Positions 8,707 through 18,741 of a DNA stretch of 64,000 nucleotides are shown piece by piece (positions within the stretch are counted from its first letter, which is position 1; each line of letters starts with the position of its first letter). The notes under the pieces are model-generated. The model saw nothing but the letters and a program-made list of their open reading frames with translations. It had not been told where the DNA came from and did not search any database. Position numbers and translations under genes: made by a program. Origin of the DNA: Synechococcus sp. ROS8604 (GTDB lineage Bacteria > Cyanobacteriota > Cyanobacteriia > PCC-6307 > Cyanobiaceae); assembly GCF_014279655.1 (NCBI RefSeq), contig NZ_CP047946.1, positions 434,001 to 498,000 on the forward strand, in the 5' to 3' direction.

Positions 8707-9412
8707 GGGGAGTGGGTGCGGTGTCTTTGGAATTATCAACCTGTTGCCAAGCCAGCTCCAGATCCCTTAATGCTGGAAGCGCGGCATCCGTGCGCTCAAA
8801 CAGCACGCGATAGGTGGGTTGTCCTTGCTCCTGGACGTAGCGCTCCCGTTCCGTCGCCACGGGCAATGGGTTGCTGGTTCGCCATGGCCGTTGATCGTCT
8901 TTCGGGCGTTCAAAGCAGTTTGAGAGCTCCACCAGGCTCACCATCGGTTCGATGACGGCCAACACATCACTTTGCAAAAAAAGCTGTCGGCCGGGATGGA
9001 GGGCTGAGGCGATGGCGAGCAACAGGGCAGGTTGCAGCACGCGGCGCTTGCGATGGCGTTGTTTGAACCAGGGATCGGGAAACTGAATGCTGACCAGGTG
9101 TAACTGGTCTGGTAGCAACGCTGCCATCCAAGCCTCGAGGCTGATATTGGCATTGCAAAATAAAAAATGAAGGTTGTGCTGCTGCTGCCGGTCGCGATCG
9201 CGTTGGGCGGTTTGCACCAGGGGCCGGCGGATCTCAACGCCGAGATGGTTACGCTCGGGTTGCAACGCCGCCAGCTCCAACAGAAAAAAGCCTCGAGCGC
9301 AACCAATATCGAGATGGATGGGCAGGTTGGGATGCTCGAACAGTTCCTGCGGCGCCGGGAGTTCCAGCGGCAACTGAAAAAAGCGGCTGAGGGGATTGAC
9401 GTGCTGGCGCAT
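8699..9412 (-). CDS. trmB: tRNA (guanine-N7-)-methyltransferase
   Basis: The 237-residue protein has the SAM-binding [17 protein letters not shown], the following [12 protein letters not shown] and the catalytic [14 protein letters not shown] of TrmB, which forms 7-methylguanosine at position 46 of tRNA. The gene is packed in a run of minus-strand genes: its ATG overlaps the FIST gene stop (TGATG) and its stop overlaps the ictB start. The product is cytoplasmic. Confidence 0.94.
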   Translation of the reverse strand: MRQHVNPLSRFFQLPLELPAPQELFEHPNLPIHLDIGCARGFFLLELAALQPERNHLGVEIRRPLVQTAQRDRDRQQQHNLHFLFCNANISLEAWMAALLPDQLHLVSIQFPDPWFKQRHRKRRVLQPALLLAIASALHPGRQLFLQSDVLAVIEPMVSLVELSNCFERPKDDQRPWRTSNPLPVATERERYVQEQGQPTYRVLFERTDAALPALRDLELAWQQVDNSKDTAPTPHG

Positions 9413-10672
9413 CAGTCCTCAGCTGACGCCACAAGAGGTGCGTGGCGGAGCAAGCCCCAGCAAGCGGTGTAGCCATGCAGGTAGGTGGTGTTGCTTAAGG
9501 GGCCGATTTCGCCATTGCAGAACGCGCCGGCGATTGGCAGATCGGGCAGAACGTCGCGAGCGATGGAGACATCACCGTTGGCTTCTCCGAATAGCCCACT
9601 GCCTCGGCCGAGGCAGGCAAACAGCAGGCCACAGAGTGGCGGCGGCGAGGGGCAGCGTTCTTGGCTGGCCTCTAGTAGCTGGCGTGCCTCCAGCCTTGAT
9701 GACTGGGCTTCTCTGAGCTGAAACTGCACGTGTTGGCCTGGACGGACCCGCTCAGCCACGGCGACGGCGCCATTGCGTGGGTCGACGCCAATGAGATTGC
9801 GAACCAAGAAATCGCTGGGGCACTCCTGCATCAAATTGCGACGTTCCACACCAAGGAAAAGGGAGTGCTGCACCAGCTCTCTGTCTTCCGCATTGAGATC
9901 GGCCAGGACCCGTTGCAAGCAGGCCACTGGCGTGTCGCGACGATCGCCATCGCTGAGTTCCAATAGGACGTTGCGTTGGGCTTGCTCAATCGCAAACACG
10001 GGACCAATTGGCCGGCAGCCCTGGGCAACGACCGGATCGAGAACCCAGTCGCCGCCGATGCTCACTCCAGCTGCACCGTTGATGATCTGACCATCGAAGA
10101 GCAGGGATCCATGACTGGCGTTGTGGGGGGGCGGCAATCCCCCCGATGATTGCTGCGTTGGGATAGGCGTAATCCAGGCCACTGATCAGGTCATTGATCG
10201 CTCCACAGCTGGGATCGATGAACAGCAGCAGAGATCGGCTGTCTGCCGGGTCAACGCTGACCCAGTCCTGCCAGTTTTGAACCGGCCCATCAAGATCTGG
10301 GAGAGAGCCGGTGTCGAGTTGAAACGGCTTCAGCTGAGCTCCGGGGAGATTTAAGAGGGTGATGCTGAGGGCCGTGGTCTGTTCCAGCTCTTGCGATCTC
10401 CCGGCACTATCCGTTCCAACCACGCCACCTCCAACGAAGCCAATCCAGTGTTCTGCCTGCAGTCGCTGGCTGAGCAGCGGAAGCAACCGTGGCAGATCGC
10501 TAGCGAATTGGCTGGACACAAACACCAGGGCTAAATCGCCTTTCTCCGAGCCGAGTTGATTGGTGACATCTTTCGTTGCCTCTTCCAATGAGGCACAGCC
10601 ACTGAGTGCCGTGCGGCACTTGGCCTGGGCTCCGGAGCCTCGGAACCAATCGAGGGGGTTGAACGGAACCAT
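9412..10672 (-). pseudogene. FIST-domain protein split by a frameshift
   Basis: Two overlapping reading frames together make one protein of about 420 residues. The 5' part (from ATG 10672) has a FIST N-terminal domain and runs in frame to YPNAAIIGGIA. The 3' part continues in another frame from about 10130 down to the stop at 9412, carrying the FIST C-terminal domain, including IAGAFCNGEIGP and FLHGYT-like YLHGYTACWGLL. The break coincides with G7 (10125-10131) and C6 (10139-10144) runs; removing one base restores a single frame. FIST proteins are signal-transduction sensors thought to bind small molecules. It may be a true pseudogene, a slippery-site gene or a sequencing error. Confidence 0.8.
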
Positions 10673-10706
10673 GTGTTGGACCCTACCAATCTTGAGGGCT
10701 AGGTCG

Positions 10707-11354
10707 ATGGCGTCGATAATGGCTCCAACTCGAACCTGCCTGGTGCCTGATCTCCCTTACCGCAGTTTGGTTTGGCTTACCTATCGCTTAGGCGCAACCT
10801 TTGCCCTCGGTGTTCCGCTTGTTCTGTTGATCTGGGCAGGGGTTCGGCGTGAGCCAGCCATGGTGCGCTTGCTGGGTCTCTACTGGAAAGTGGCAAGCCT
10901 GTTGCCCATCAGTGTGTTGCTGCTCACCGATCGGCGTCCGATCGGATATGTGATGGCCTTCATTGCACCGGTGCTGATGGCGGTTTCGGTGTGGTTCTGG
11001 GTGGATCTCAATGAAGAATTGGCCGACAGTGCACCAGGGAGTGCCCTTCCTCTGACCGTTCGTATCTGGCGCTGGGCACTCACTGGATTCGCCTTGCTTG
11101 CGGCGGGAATGTCAGCAACAGCATTGCGCTGTGTGGATCAACTGACAGGTGCTGAGTGCTTGGCCTGGCTGGAAGGTCCCCAGGGACTGCATCGTGTCGC
11201 GGAGCGTGTGTTCGATTTCGTCTTCGGTGGTCAGTGGAGTGAGGCTGTTGCCGCATTCATTGGCTATGTGGCGTTAGTGGCGTATGTGGTGGGGCTCCTC
11301 CAGTGGCTGCTCGTGCGCCTGCCGCGCCAGGGACGGGTGGCTGGTGAGTTCTGA
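10707..11354 (+). CDS. DUF3177 family membrane protein
   Basis: The protein has about 215 residues and five to six hydrophobic segments. The N-terminal LPYRSLVWLTYRLGATFALG and WAGVRREPAMVRLLGLYWKVASL match my memory of the cyanobacterial DUF3177 family, whose function is unknown. The long open frame begins at 10560, but codons before 10707 lie over the divergent FIST gene, and a GAGGG at 10694-10698 is well placed for the ATG at 10707; ATG 10719 is also possible. It overlaps the next gene by 11 bases. Confidence 0.8.
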   Translation: MASIMAPTRTCLVPDLPYRSLVWLTYRLGATFALGVPLVLLIWAGVRREPAMVRLLGLYWKVASLLPISVLLLTDRRPIGYVMAFIAPVLMAVSVWFWVDLNEELADSAPGSALPLTVRIWRWALTGFALLAAGMSATALRCVDQLTGAECLAWLEGPQGLHRVAERVFDFVFGGQWSEAVAAFIGYVALVAYVVGLLQWLLVRLPRQGRVAGEF

Positions 11355-11661
11355 TTCGTTGTCGTTGCTGCCAGCCCTTGAAGCGATCAGTCGCGATCGC
11401 CCCGATCGAGTGTTGCGACTGCGAGGAACGGTGCAGTGTGCTGAAGGTGCGGAAGAAGCGCTGGAAGTGTTGATTTTTCGAGGTTTCAGCAGCTGCACCA
11501 CCCATCCCACAGATTTCGATCCGGATCGAACCGTGCTTCCTGAGGGGGCGGTGATCCAAACCGCTGAATTGCTGCGCGGTCCACTGAACCCTCAGCAGGA
11601 GGAGCTGCTAATTGGGCCCCTACCTCCTGCGCAATTAAGCGAACCAGACCGCTGGATCTGA
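11344..11661 (+). CDS. Small conserved cyanobacterial protein, function unknown
   Basis: The 105-residue protein starts best at GTG 11344, overlapping the DUF3177 stop by 11 bases. No signal or membrane segment is seen. It has a beta-rich look (RVLRLRGTVQCAEG, EALEVLIFRGFSSCTTH, FDPDRTVLP) like a small OB-like or YbaB-sized domain, and I recall similar proteins in other picocyanobacteria and plastids, but cannot name a function. The stop is three bases from the convergent ileS stop. Confidence 0.7.
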   Translation: MSSDSLSLLPALEAISRDRPDRVLRLRGTVQCAEGAEEALEVLIFRGFSSCTTHPTDFDPDRTVLPEGAVIQTAELLRGPLNPQQEELLIGPLPPAQLSEPDRWI

Positions 11662-11664
11662 TTC

Positions 11665-14571
11665 CTAGCGCCGTTCCAGCACGGACACGCAGCGACCGCA
11701 CAAGCTGGGGTGATCGCTGTGCTGACCAATGTCACTTTCGTAGTGCCAGCAGCGCTCACACTTCTCCCCGCGAGACAGAGCTACTTCGATCACGGCGAGC
11801 TCGTTGTCATCACTGGCCAGCAATTCTGCCCAGGGCTCGCCTCCAATCTGCAACTGGGAGACGATGAGCCAATCGCGAAGGCCATCCACCTCTTGATCCC
11901 CCTTGCTTTGGAGCCAGTGGAGGGCGTCTTGCAGTGCGGGGGTGCGCGCTTCGAGGCGGACGGCCGCTTCCAGCGAGGCTCCCAGCTTGCGTTTGCTTCG
12001 GCATTCCTCCAACACCTTGTTCACCGCGGCACGCAGCTCGCGGAGCTCCCGCATCGGCGCTTGAAGGCTGTCATCGCGCCACTCCTCTGGAACGGAGGGC
12101 CAGCCACTTAGAAACACCGACTCAGTCCCGGTGGGATAGGGGATGTTCTGCCAGATGTCTTCCGCCATGTGGCAGAGCACGGGAGCGATGGCCGCGGCCA
12201 GACGTTCGATGATCAAAGCCATGACGGTTTGGCAGCTGCGGCGACGCTTGTCGTTGGGGGCGCTGACGTACAGCCGGTCTTTAGCAATGTCGAGATAGAA
12301 GTTCGAAAGATCGGCGACGCAGAAGTTCTGCAGAAGCTGGAAGAAGCGGAAAAATTCATAGGCTTCAAACGCTTCGCTGATCTGGTCGAGCACGGTTGCG
12401 GTGCGCTGCAACATCCAGCGATCGAGCAACGGCAAATCGCTGATGGCGATCGCATCGCGGCTTGGGACGAAGTCGTGCAGATTGCCGAGCAGGTAGCGCG
12501 AGGTGTTGCGCACTTTGCGGTAGACGTCTGACAGCTGCCGCAAGATGCCAGCACCGATCGGCACGTCGGCTGAATAATCCACAGAACTCACCCATAGGCG
12601 GAGCACATCGGCGCCGTAGGCGGGTTCTTGCTTTTGATTTTTGCCACCCTCGATGATCACCATCGGGTCCACAACATTGCCGAGGGATTTGCTCATCTTT
12701 CGGCCTTTCTCATCCAAGGCAAAGCCATGGGTGAGCACGGTCCGGTAGGGGGCCGTGCCGTTCACGGCCACCGACGTCAACAACGAGGACTGGAACCAGC
12801 CGCGATGCTGATCTGATCCCTCTAAGTACAGATCTGCGGGGTAGCTGAGACCGTCGCGTTGGCTCGATACGGAGGCCCAGCTGGAGCCGGAATCGAACCA
12901 CACATCCATGGTGTCTGTGCCCTTACGCCAGAGATGCGCTTCTGCGCTGTGGCTGGAAGGGAGCAGATCAACCTCGTCTTTTTCCCACCAAATGTCGGCT
13001 CCGTGTTCTGCGATCAGCGCTTTGACATGGGCGATGGAGTCGGCATTGAGCAGAACATCGCCAGTTTCACGCTGGTAAAACACCGGAATGGGAACACCCC
13101 AGGTCCGTTGACGGGAAATGCACCAATCGCCCCGTTCGGACACCATCGATTCAATCCTGTTCCGGCCAGATGCCGGCAGCCATTGCACGCCATCGATGGC
13201 GGTTAGCGCCTCAGTGCGGAAGCCTTCCACAGAGGCAAACCACTGTTCCGTTGCTCTGAAGATCGTGGGCTTTTTCGTGCGCCAGTCGTAGGGATAGCGA
13301 TGGCTGTAGTTCTCTTGAAGAAGCAGGGAACCGGAGTCCTCGAGCGCCGTGATGATCACGGCATTGGCATCCTTGAGCACGTTCAAGCCTTCGAAGGGGC
13401 CGGCCTCAGCGGTGAGGGTTCCGGCCTCATCCACTGGGCAGAGCACGGGTAGGCCATGCTTCCGCCCGGTGTTGAAGTCATCGACGCCATGGCCTGGGGC
13501 CGTGTGCACCAAACCCGTCCCCGATTCCGTGGTGATGTATTCCCCACCAACAACGATGGCGCTGCGGCGCTCGAGCAGGGGGTGGCTGTAGGTGATGCCA
13601 GCGAGATCGGCCCCCTTCACGGTGGCTTTGGCTTGAAGCGGGCGTTCAAGCTTGGTGGCGAGAGAATCGCAGAGTTCCGCGGCCACGATTAGGAGCCGTC
13701 CGTTGCCGTCATCCGCCAGGCAGTAGTCGAGGCGATCGTTGACCGACACCGCAAGGTTGGCGGGCAGGGTCCAGGGGGTGGTGGTCCAGATCGCCACCTG
13801 TAAGCCCTCACTTAGGGCGTTGCTCTCCGCGGGGACGTCCAATCCCTGCTCATTGAGCTTGCTGCGTAGGCCTTCGGGGAGATCCACCACAGGAAAGCCT
13901 ACGTAGACGCTGGGACTGGTGTGTCCGTCGGGATATTCGAGTTCGGCTTCCGCCAGGGCTGTGCGTGAGCTGGGGCTCCAGTGCACGGGTTTGAGCCCTC
14001 GATAGATATGGCCCTTCAGCGCCATCGTCCCAAAGACGTCGATCTGAGCGGCTTCGTAGTCCTTATGCAGCGTGAGATATGGGTGTTCCCAGTCGGCCCA
14101 GATGCCCCAGCGCTTAAAGCCGGCCATTTGGCCGGCAACTTGCTTATGGGCGTAAGCCGCAGCTTTTTTGCGCAACTTGATCGGGGTGAGCGCTTGACGC
14201 TGCTCCTGGCTCATGGCCTGGAGCACTTTGAGCTCGATTGGGAGACCATGACAGTCCCAGCCAGGGACAAAACGCACCTTCCGGCCCTGCATCAGACGGT
14301 GCTTGTTGATGATGTCCTTGAGCACCTTGTTTAAGGCGTGGCCCATGTGCAGGGCGCCGTTGGCATAGGGCGGGCCGTCATGCAGGGTGAACACCGGACC
14401 GGGATTGTTGCGTCCCAACGCCAGGTCGATGCCTTTGTCTTTCCAGAAGGCTTGGAGTTCCGGTTCGCGGTGGATGGCATTGGCACGCATGCCAAAGCCC
14501 GTCTCCAGCAGGTTGAGGGTGTCTTTGTATGACGGGCGCTTATCAGCGTCCTGGCCTGTCTGCTGGGTCAC
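11665..14571 (-). CDS. ileS: Isoleucyl-tRNA synthetase
   Basis: The 968-residue class I synthetase charges tRNA-Ile and edits mischarged valine. Visible motifs are the HIGH signature as HMGH (75-78) following [10 protein letters not shown], an editing-domain region with [12 protein letters not shown], the KMSKS loop ([10 protein letters not shown]), and a C-terminal zinc site with CERCWHYE and CGRC. The zinc-finger C-terminus marks the bacterial type. It is the last gene of a minus-strand block and ends three bases from the small gene at 11344. Confidence 0.97.
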   Translation of the reverse strand: MTQQTGQDADKRPSYKDTLNLLETGFGMRANAIHREPELQAFWKDKGIDLALGRNNPGPVFTLHDGPPYANGALHMGHALNKVLKDIINKHRLMQGRKVRFVPGWDCHGLPIELKVLQAMSQEQRQALTPIKLRKKAAAYAHKQVAGQMAGFKRWGIWADWEHPYLTLHKDYEAAQIDVFGTMALKGHIYRGLKPVHWSPSSRTALAEAELEYPDGHTSPSVYVGFPVVDLPEGLRSKLNEQGLDVPAESNALSEGLQVAIWTTTPWTLPANLAVSVNDRLDYCLADDGNGRLLIVAAELCDSLATKLERPLQAKATVKGADLAGITYSHPLLERRSAIVVGGEYITTESGTGLVHTAPGHGVDDFNTGRKHGLPVLCPVDEAGTLTAEAGPFEGLNVLKDANAVIITALEDSGSLLLQENYSHRYPYDWRTKKPTIFRATEQWFASVEGFRTEALTAIDGVQWLPASGRNRIESMVSERGDWCISRQRTWGVPIPVFYQRETGDVLLNADSIAHVKALIAEHGADIWWEKDEVDLLPSSHSAEAHLWRKGTDTMDVWFDSGSSWASVSSQRDGLSYPADLYLEGSDQHRGWFQSSLLTSVAVNGTAPYRTVLTHGFALDEKGRKMSKSLGNVVDPMVIIEGGKNQKQEPAYGADVLRLWVSSVDYSADVPIGAGILRQLSDVYRKVRNTSRYLLGNLHDFVPSRDAIAISDLPLLDRWMLQRTATVLDQISEAFEAYEFFRFFQLLQNFCVADLSNFYLDIAKDRLYVSAPNDKRRRSCQTVMALIIERLAAAIAPVLCHMAEDIWQNIPYPTGTESVFLSGWPSVPEEWRDDSLQAPMRELRELRAAVNKVLEECRSKRKLGASLEAAVRLEARTPALQDALHWLQSKGDQEVDGLRDWLIVSQLQIGGEPWAELLASDDNELAVIEVALSRGEKCERCWHYESDIGQHSDHPSLCGRCVSVLERR

Positions 14572-14596
14572 GTTGGCGCTGTAGCAAAGAGAATTA

Positions 14597-15418
14597 TCAG
14601 TCTTCGTCGGTGCGTGCTGTGTTGGAAGCTGAGTTGGAAGCGCTGTTAGAGGCAGTGTCCTTACTGCCGTCTTCGCTGCGATCCGTGCTCGCCTCAGCGC
14701 TGGTTCCGTTCAGGGCTTCATCTGGGGCTTCATCGCTGTTGGACGGTGGAGGTGCCTCCTGAGCTTCCAGGGATGGTTCTGGGCTGTCTGGGCGGACCCA
14801 GCGCTTCGGGCGTTTTGGCGTTGTGACTTGTGCTTCCGGTTTGACGGCGTCGTTGCTGTCGCCATCGCCACTGCTGTCGTCGTTGTTGTTGGCTTCTTTT
14901 TTTTCACCCGTTCCAGTTGTTTCCTTGATTTCGCCACCGGCAGGGGCGTCGAGGTCTGCCCCTGTGGATGACTCATCAGGGCGGACCCAGCGTTTGTTGG
15001 TTCCAGTTTTTGCGGCTGGTTTCAGGCTTTTGAGCGTGTCTGCCGTTGCGCTCACAAGGCTGGCCAAGACGGTGGTGAGTTGTTGCAGGCTGGTGGTCCA
15101 GCGTTCCCGGGAGCCAAGTCTTTGTCGTTCCTCATCACTGAGTTGTTGCCAGCGGGCCTGAGCGACTTCTGCTCCGAGGCGGCTGATCAGCAAGCCAGCG
15201 CAGGCCACTCCCAGCATGGGAGCGCCTCGTAGTCGATCACTGCTGGTCACGAGGACCAGGCCAAGCAGAAGAACGATGGCTCCCCAGGCGCCATCGCGGG
15301 GACGACTGAGTTCCGTGGCGAGCAGTGGCAGCAGCAGAACGGCGAGCCCCGCCAGCAAACAGAGATCTCCAGTAAGAGTGGCCAGCATCGATGGATGTGG
15401 GGACGACGTTGTCATCAT
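14597..15418 (-). CDS. Ycf66-like membrane protein with acidic, RWVRPD-repeat tail
   Basis: Started at ATG 15418 (or 15415) the protein has 273 residues. Residues about 15-85 hold two to three membrane helices ([56 protein letters not shown]), resembling the N-terminal domain of Ycf66 proteins. The C-terminal half is low-complexity, rich in Glu, Asp, Ser, Asn and Thr, and contains the motif KRWVRPD twice, about 90 residues apart. A longer open frame to 15604 would cover the opposite-strand tRNA-Leu and is rejected. Function is unknown; the tail looks like a disordered linker with two short binding motifs. Confidence 0.75.
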   Translation of the reverse strand: MMTTSSPHPSMLATLTGDLCLLAGLAVLLLPLLATELSRPRDGAWGAIVLLLGLVLVTSSDRLRGAPMLGVACAGLLISRLGAEVAQARWQQLSDEERQRLGSRERWTTSLQQLTTVLASLVSATADTLKSLKPAAKTGTNKRWVRPDESSTGADLDAPAGGEIKETTGTGEKKEANNNDDSSGDGDSNDAVKPEAQVTTPKRPKRWVRPDSPEPSLEAQEAPPPSNSDEAPDEALNGTSAEASTDRSEDGSKDTASNSASNSASNTARTDED

Positions 15419-15446
15419 TCTGGGTCGATGTTTAGGATTCGCTTCT

Positions 15447-15528
15447 GCCCATCTGGCGGAATTGGTAGACGCGCTGGTTTTAGGTACCAGTGACTTCGGT
15501 TGTGCGAGTTCAAGTCTCGCGGTGGGCA
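15447..15528 (+). tRNA. tRNA-Leu (anticodon UAG)
   Basis: The acceptor stem GCCCATC (15447-15453) pairs with GGTGGGC (15521-15527) with one G-U pair, followed by the discriminator A at 15528. The anticodon arm CTGGT-TTTAGGT-ACCAG gives anticodon TAG. A long variable arm (TGACTTCGGTTGT region) and the T-arm GCGAGTTCAAGTCTCGC mark a class II leucine tRNA. CCA is not encoded. It lies between the Ycf66-like gene and crtR. Confidence 0.95.
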
Positions 15529-15583
15529 TTCCTTTTCCTAGATTGGTGTTGCTTGTAGCAGCAGGCAACACAGGAATTTTTTG

Positions 15584-16603
15584 ATGACTCAGGCACTCGC
15601 ACAACCGGAGAGCTCGGGATCGACGCCCCGACTTCGGTCAGTGCCTAAGGAGTTTGTCGATCCACCGTCTGCATGGAACCCCACCGTTGGCCTGTTCTTG
15701 GGCGGGTACGGCTTGGCAGCTTTGACGACTTGGGGTTGGTTTGTGGGTGGTTGGCCGTTGCCCCTGCTGCTGATTGGCGGATTTTTAGCGCTCCATTTGG
15801 AGGGCACCGTCGTGCACGATGCCTGTCATAACGCGGCTCATCCAGTTCCTTGGGTGAACCAATTGATGGGGCACGGCTCAGCCTTGCTGTTGGGATTCAG
15901 TTTTCCTGTGTTTACACGGGTGCATCTACAACATCACTCACATGTGAATGATCCCAAGCATGATCCTGATCACATTGTGAGTACATTTGGCCCTCTCTGG
16001 TTAATTGCTCCCAGATTTTTCTATCACGAGTTTTTCTTCTTTCAACGAAAGCTCTGGAAGCGTTGGGAGTTGATGCAGTGGGGCTTTGAGCGCGCCATCT
16101 TCTTTACGATCATCGCTGCAGCGATTCGATTTGATTTTATAACTTTTATTTTTAATTGTTGGTTTGCTCCCGCGCTGATGGTGGGAGTCACGCTCGGTTT
16201 GTTTTTCGACTATTTGCCCCATCGTCCCTTCCTGTCGCGTAATCGTTGGCAGAACGCTCGTGTGTACCCGGGACGTACGATGAATTGGCTGATTATGGGC
16301 CAAAATTATCATTTAGTGCATCATCTTTGGCCTTCTATTCCCTGGTTTGAATACAAGCCTGCTTATGAGGCAACAAAGCCCCTTCTTGATGCAAAAAACT
16401 CTCCGCAAAGGTTAGGAATCTTTGAAACTCGGTCTGATGTCGTCAATTTCTTCTACGACATTTTGATCGGCGTGCGCAGTCACAAGCCGCGGGGAAGCAA
16501 GATGCGGCCGGTCGCCAAGCTTTTGCCCAGCAGGCGCTTGAAGAAAGCCTGGCTTTCGCTGTTGCGACGCACAGCCGTCACTCCGGCACGTATGCGTTTC
16601 TAG
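15584..16603 (+). CDS. crtR: Beta-carotene hydroxylase CrtR
   Basis: The 339-residue membrane di-iron enzyme adds the 3-hydroxyl groups to beta-ionone rings, making zeaxanthin in marine Synechococcus. Histidine clusters of the fatty-acid-desaturase-like fold are visible: VVHDACHNAAH, RVHLQHHSHVND and NYHLVHHLWPS, together with YLPHRPF. Four to five membrane segments surround them. I use the ATG at 15584 rather than the in-frame TTG at 15581. The C-terminus is basic (SRRLKKAW, LLRRTA). Confidence 0.93.
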   Translation: MTQALAQPESSGSTPRLRSVPKEFVDPPSAWNPTVGLFLGGYGLAALTTWGWFVGGWPLPLLLIGGFLALHLEGTVVHDACHNAAHPVPWVNQLMGHGSALLLGFSFPVFTRVHLQHHSHVNDPKHDPDHIVSTFGPLWLIAPRFFYHEFFFFQRKLWKRWELMQWGFERAIFFTIIAAAIRFDFITFIFNCWFAPALMVGVTLGLFFDYLPHRPFLSRNRWQNARVYPGRTMNWLIMGQNYHLVHHLWPSIPWFEYKPAYEATKPLLDAKNSPQRLGIFETRSDVVNFFYDILIGVRSHKPRGSKMRPVAKLLPSRRLKKAWLSLLRRTAVTPARMRF

Positions 16604-16648
16604 CTCGTAACGCGTGCGTGCCGCCTGTGCGGTTGCGGGTTGTGCTTT

Positions 16649-16942
16649 TTAGTCGGCGAGGATCTTGGGCACCCGGAAGAAGTCTCCTTCGCGCTGGGGG
16701 GCCTGGTCGAGCAGCTCTTGGCGCACATCTGTGTCCACAACGGTGTCTTCACGCGTTGCATTGACCACTTCCACAGCACGTGTAGTCGGTAAAACCCCCT
16801 CCGTGTCCACCGCTTGCAGCTGATCCACGTAATCGAGAATGCGCTCAAGCTGCCCCGTATAGGTGGCGATGGTGTCTTCAGGTAGGTCAAGGCGGGCAAG
16901 TTTGGCCACCTTGCGAACGTCGTCAGCGGTGATCTTGCTCAT
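16649..16942 (-). CDS. gatC: Aspartyl/glutamyl-tRNA amidotransferase subunit C
   Basis: The 97-residue protein starts [20 protein letters not shown] and contains the helix [11 protein letters not shown] and a C-terminal [11 protein letters not shown], all features of GatC. GatCAB amidates Glu-tRNA(Gln) and Asp-tRNA(Asn). The ATG overlaps the stop of the upstream creatininase-family gene by four bases (ATGA), so the two are translationally coupled. Confidence 0.93.
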   Translation of the reverse strand: MSKITADDVRKVAKLARLDLPEDTIATYTGQLERILDYVDQLQAVDTEGVLPTTRAVEVVNATREDTVVDTDVRQELLDQAPQREGDFFRVPKILAD

Positions 16943-17727
16943 GCAGCGGAGAGAAAGGTTTCAAGATCTTCGCGCAGTGCCGAAACCGCCGTGGTCAGCA
17001 ACTCTGCTCCATGTTCTGGTTTGGCGAGAAAGGGGTCAGAGCCCATGCGGCCATCGGGATAGCGGCGCCGAAAATCTGCTGGGCCGTGAATGGCTCCGCA
17101 TGGTGCTGGTTCAGGTAGGGGCCTTTGCTTGGCCATAAGGCTGTCGTGAAGATGGAGGGTCACGGCGATTTCACTGGGAGTGGCATGTTGACCTTCGCGA
17201 TTGCCATAGAGCTCTCGGGCCTGGCGCATCACAGGCCCTGCCATGAACCAGTTGGAGAGTCTGCAGCGCAATTTGGGTGCGACCGGTAGCCCTCTGCTGG
17301 CGGCCGTTCCATAGGCTTGGGCAAAGGCTGCTTTGGTGGTGGCCATGTTTCCTCCGTGGCCATTCACCACAAAGATTCGCTCGAACCCATGGGTGGCTAA
17401 GGACAGCACAAGGTCATGCATGACCGCCATTAGGGTGGCGGGCTGAAGACTCATCGTGCCCGCGAAGCCGAGATGGTGTTCGGCCATGCCATAGGCCTGA
17501 GCCGGGGTGACCAGCACTCCGCTGCGACGACCTAGCTCCAGCGCTACAGCTTCTGCTGTGAGAGCGTCAGTCCCAATCGCTCCAGTGGGTCCATGTTGCT
17601 CTGTGGAACCCAAGGGGATGATAATTCCTTTGCAGCCTTTCAAATAGGCCTCCACATCAGGCCAACTCTGGAGAGCCAAACGAATGGCTTCGGTGTTAGC
17701 TGCTGGGCCAGGCAGGGTGGCGTTCAT
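16939..17727 (-). CDS. Creatininase-family amidohydrolase
   Basis: The 262-residue protein has the metal-binding motifs of the creatininase/MftE family: [20 protein letters not shown] near residues 35-55 and VNGHGGN near 120-126, with [10 protein letters not shown] later. Family members hydrolyse cyclic or linear amides (creatinine, 3-formamidopyrrole in FAPy deformylase, mycofactocin precursor). The substrate here cannot be told from sequence. It overlaps gatC by four bases. Confidence 0.88.
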   Translation of the reverse strand: MNATLPGPAANTEAIRLALQSWPDVEAYLKGCKGIIIPLGSTEQHGPTGAIGTDALTAEAVALELGRRSGVLVTPAQAYGMAEHHLGFAGTMSLQPATLMAVMHDLVLSLATHGFERIFVVNGHGGNMATTKAAFAQAYGTAASRGLPVAPKLRCRLSNWFMAGPVMRQARELYGNREGQHATPSEIAVTLHLHDSLMAKQRPLPEPAPCGAIHGPADFRRRYPDGRMGSDPFLAKPEHGAELLTTAVSALREDLETFLSAA

Positions 17728-17768
17728 GCCATCTCGATCAGTGGCTTGATGATCGCTCAGCTCGCGAC

Positions 17769-17912
17769 TTAGTGCGCTGTGCCGTTGCCGTCGTACTTGT
17801 CGGTGTTGTAGTAGCCGCCTCTAGTACCGAAGTAAAAGGTGGCAATCACGAACAATCCGCTGCCAAAGACCAACACGGTCCCGAGATTGAAGCCGGAGAG
17901 GGCGGCGTCCAT
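17769..17912 (-). CDS. 47-residue single-span protein, probable NDH-1 subunit NdhP
   Basis: A short ATG frame encodes 47 residues: an N-terminal stretch MDAALSGFNLG, one membrane helix at about 11-29 (TVLVFGSGLFVIATFYFG) and a hydrophilic tail GGYYNTDKYDGNGTAH. The single span followed by a GYY..D.Y.GNG.AH tail resembles what I remember of the small NDH-1 subunit NdhP (about 4.9 kDa), which stabilises the respiratory/cyclic-flow complex. The identification is from memory and tentative. It lies alone between the creatininase-family gene and the transporter gene, same strand as both. Confidence 0.6.
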   Translation of the reverse strand: MDAALSGFNLGTVLVFGSGLFVIATFYFGTRGGYYNTDKYDGNGTAH

Positions 17913-17999
17913 GGTTGGTAGGTCACTTCCCTAATCATGCCAACGTCTTGCCCGCTGAGTCGCCTTGGTGAGCTGATCGTCACCCAAGTAGCGCTGATT

Positions 18000-18731
18000 T
18001 CAGGGCATGATCTCCTTGCCATCTCCCTGAATATCCAACCAATCGCGCAACCAGGCGGTGAGCCAGATGAAGGGAAGGGTGTCAGCAAAAGCGGCAAGGG
18101 CTTTGAACAAATAGCCGCTGGCGATGAAAGCTCCCAGCTGAGGAAGAACGGCCTCTCCGGCGCGGATGGGCAACACATGCGCGGCGTAGTGGCTGATCAA
18201 CACCACGGCACTGGTGTCCACCAATTGGCTCACCAAGGTGGAGCCGTTGTTGCGGAGCCAGAGGGCTTTGCCATTGGTGCGTTGTTTCCAAAAGTGGAAC
18301 AAACGAACATCCACAAATTGGGCCGTGAGGTAAGCCGCCATCGACGCGCCGATGGAGCCAAAGGCCAGGCGTTGAATCTCGAAAAATGTGGATTCTGGAG
18401 CGCCATTCAGGCCTGGCATCAGGCCTCCAATCCACAGGATCAAAACCACCCATCCATTGAGCAAGAGGCCCACCCACACCACCTGAGTGGCCCTTTCCTC
18501 GCCCCACAATTCACTAATGAGATCGGTGCACAGAAAGGTCACGGGATAGGGGAGGGCGCCAACGGCCACCACGATCGGGAAGGACCCGATCTGCCCCAGA
18601 GCCAGAAACCTCGTTAGGCCAAGGATGTTGAGCATCCCCAGGGTGCCGAGAAAGAGCCCGGCCAGCACCAGAAACACCAGGTCTCGCCTGGCTTGGATTT
18701 GGCTTGTGGTGGTTGTGGGTGATGCCGACAT
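18000..18731 (-). CDS. yhhQ: Queuosine precursor transporter (YhhQ/DUF165 family)
   Basis: The 243-residue protein has six or so hydrophobic helices and the family's conserved FLCTDLISELWGEERA near 66-81 and the intramembrane STLVSQLVDTS near 165-175. YhhQ-type (VUT, ECF-like) carriers import preQ0, preQ1 or queuine for tRNA modification. The start ATG at 18731 gives a polar N-terminus (SASPTTTTSQIQARRD) before the first span. It follows a truncated VanW gene by ten bases. Confidence 0.88.
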   Translation of the reverse strand: MSASPTTTTSQIQARRDLVFLVLAGLFLGTLGMLNILGLTRFLALGQIGSFPIVVAVGALPYPVTFLCTDLISELWGEERATQVVWVGLLLNGWVVLILWIGGLMPGLNGAPESTFFEIQRLAFGSIGASMAAYLTAQFVDVRLFHFWKQRTNGKALWLRNNGSTLVSQLVDTSAVVLISHYAAHVLPIRAGEAVLPQLGAFIASGYLFKALAAFADTLPFIWLTAWLRDWLDIQGDGKEIMP

Positions 18732-18741
18732 GGATTCGTTG

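Noticed and set aside
15419-15604. Upstream part of the long minus-strand frame starting at 15604
   Set aside because: It lies over the opposite-strand tRNA-Leu and the crtR start; the Ycf66-like start at 15418 is better.
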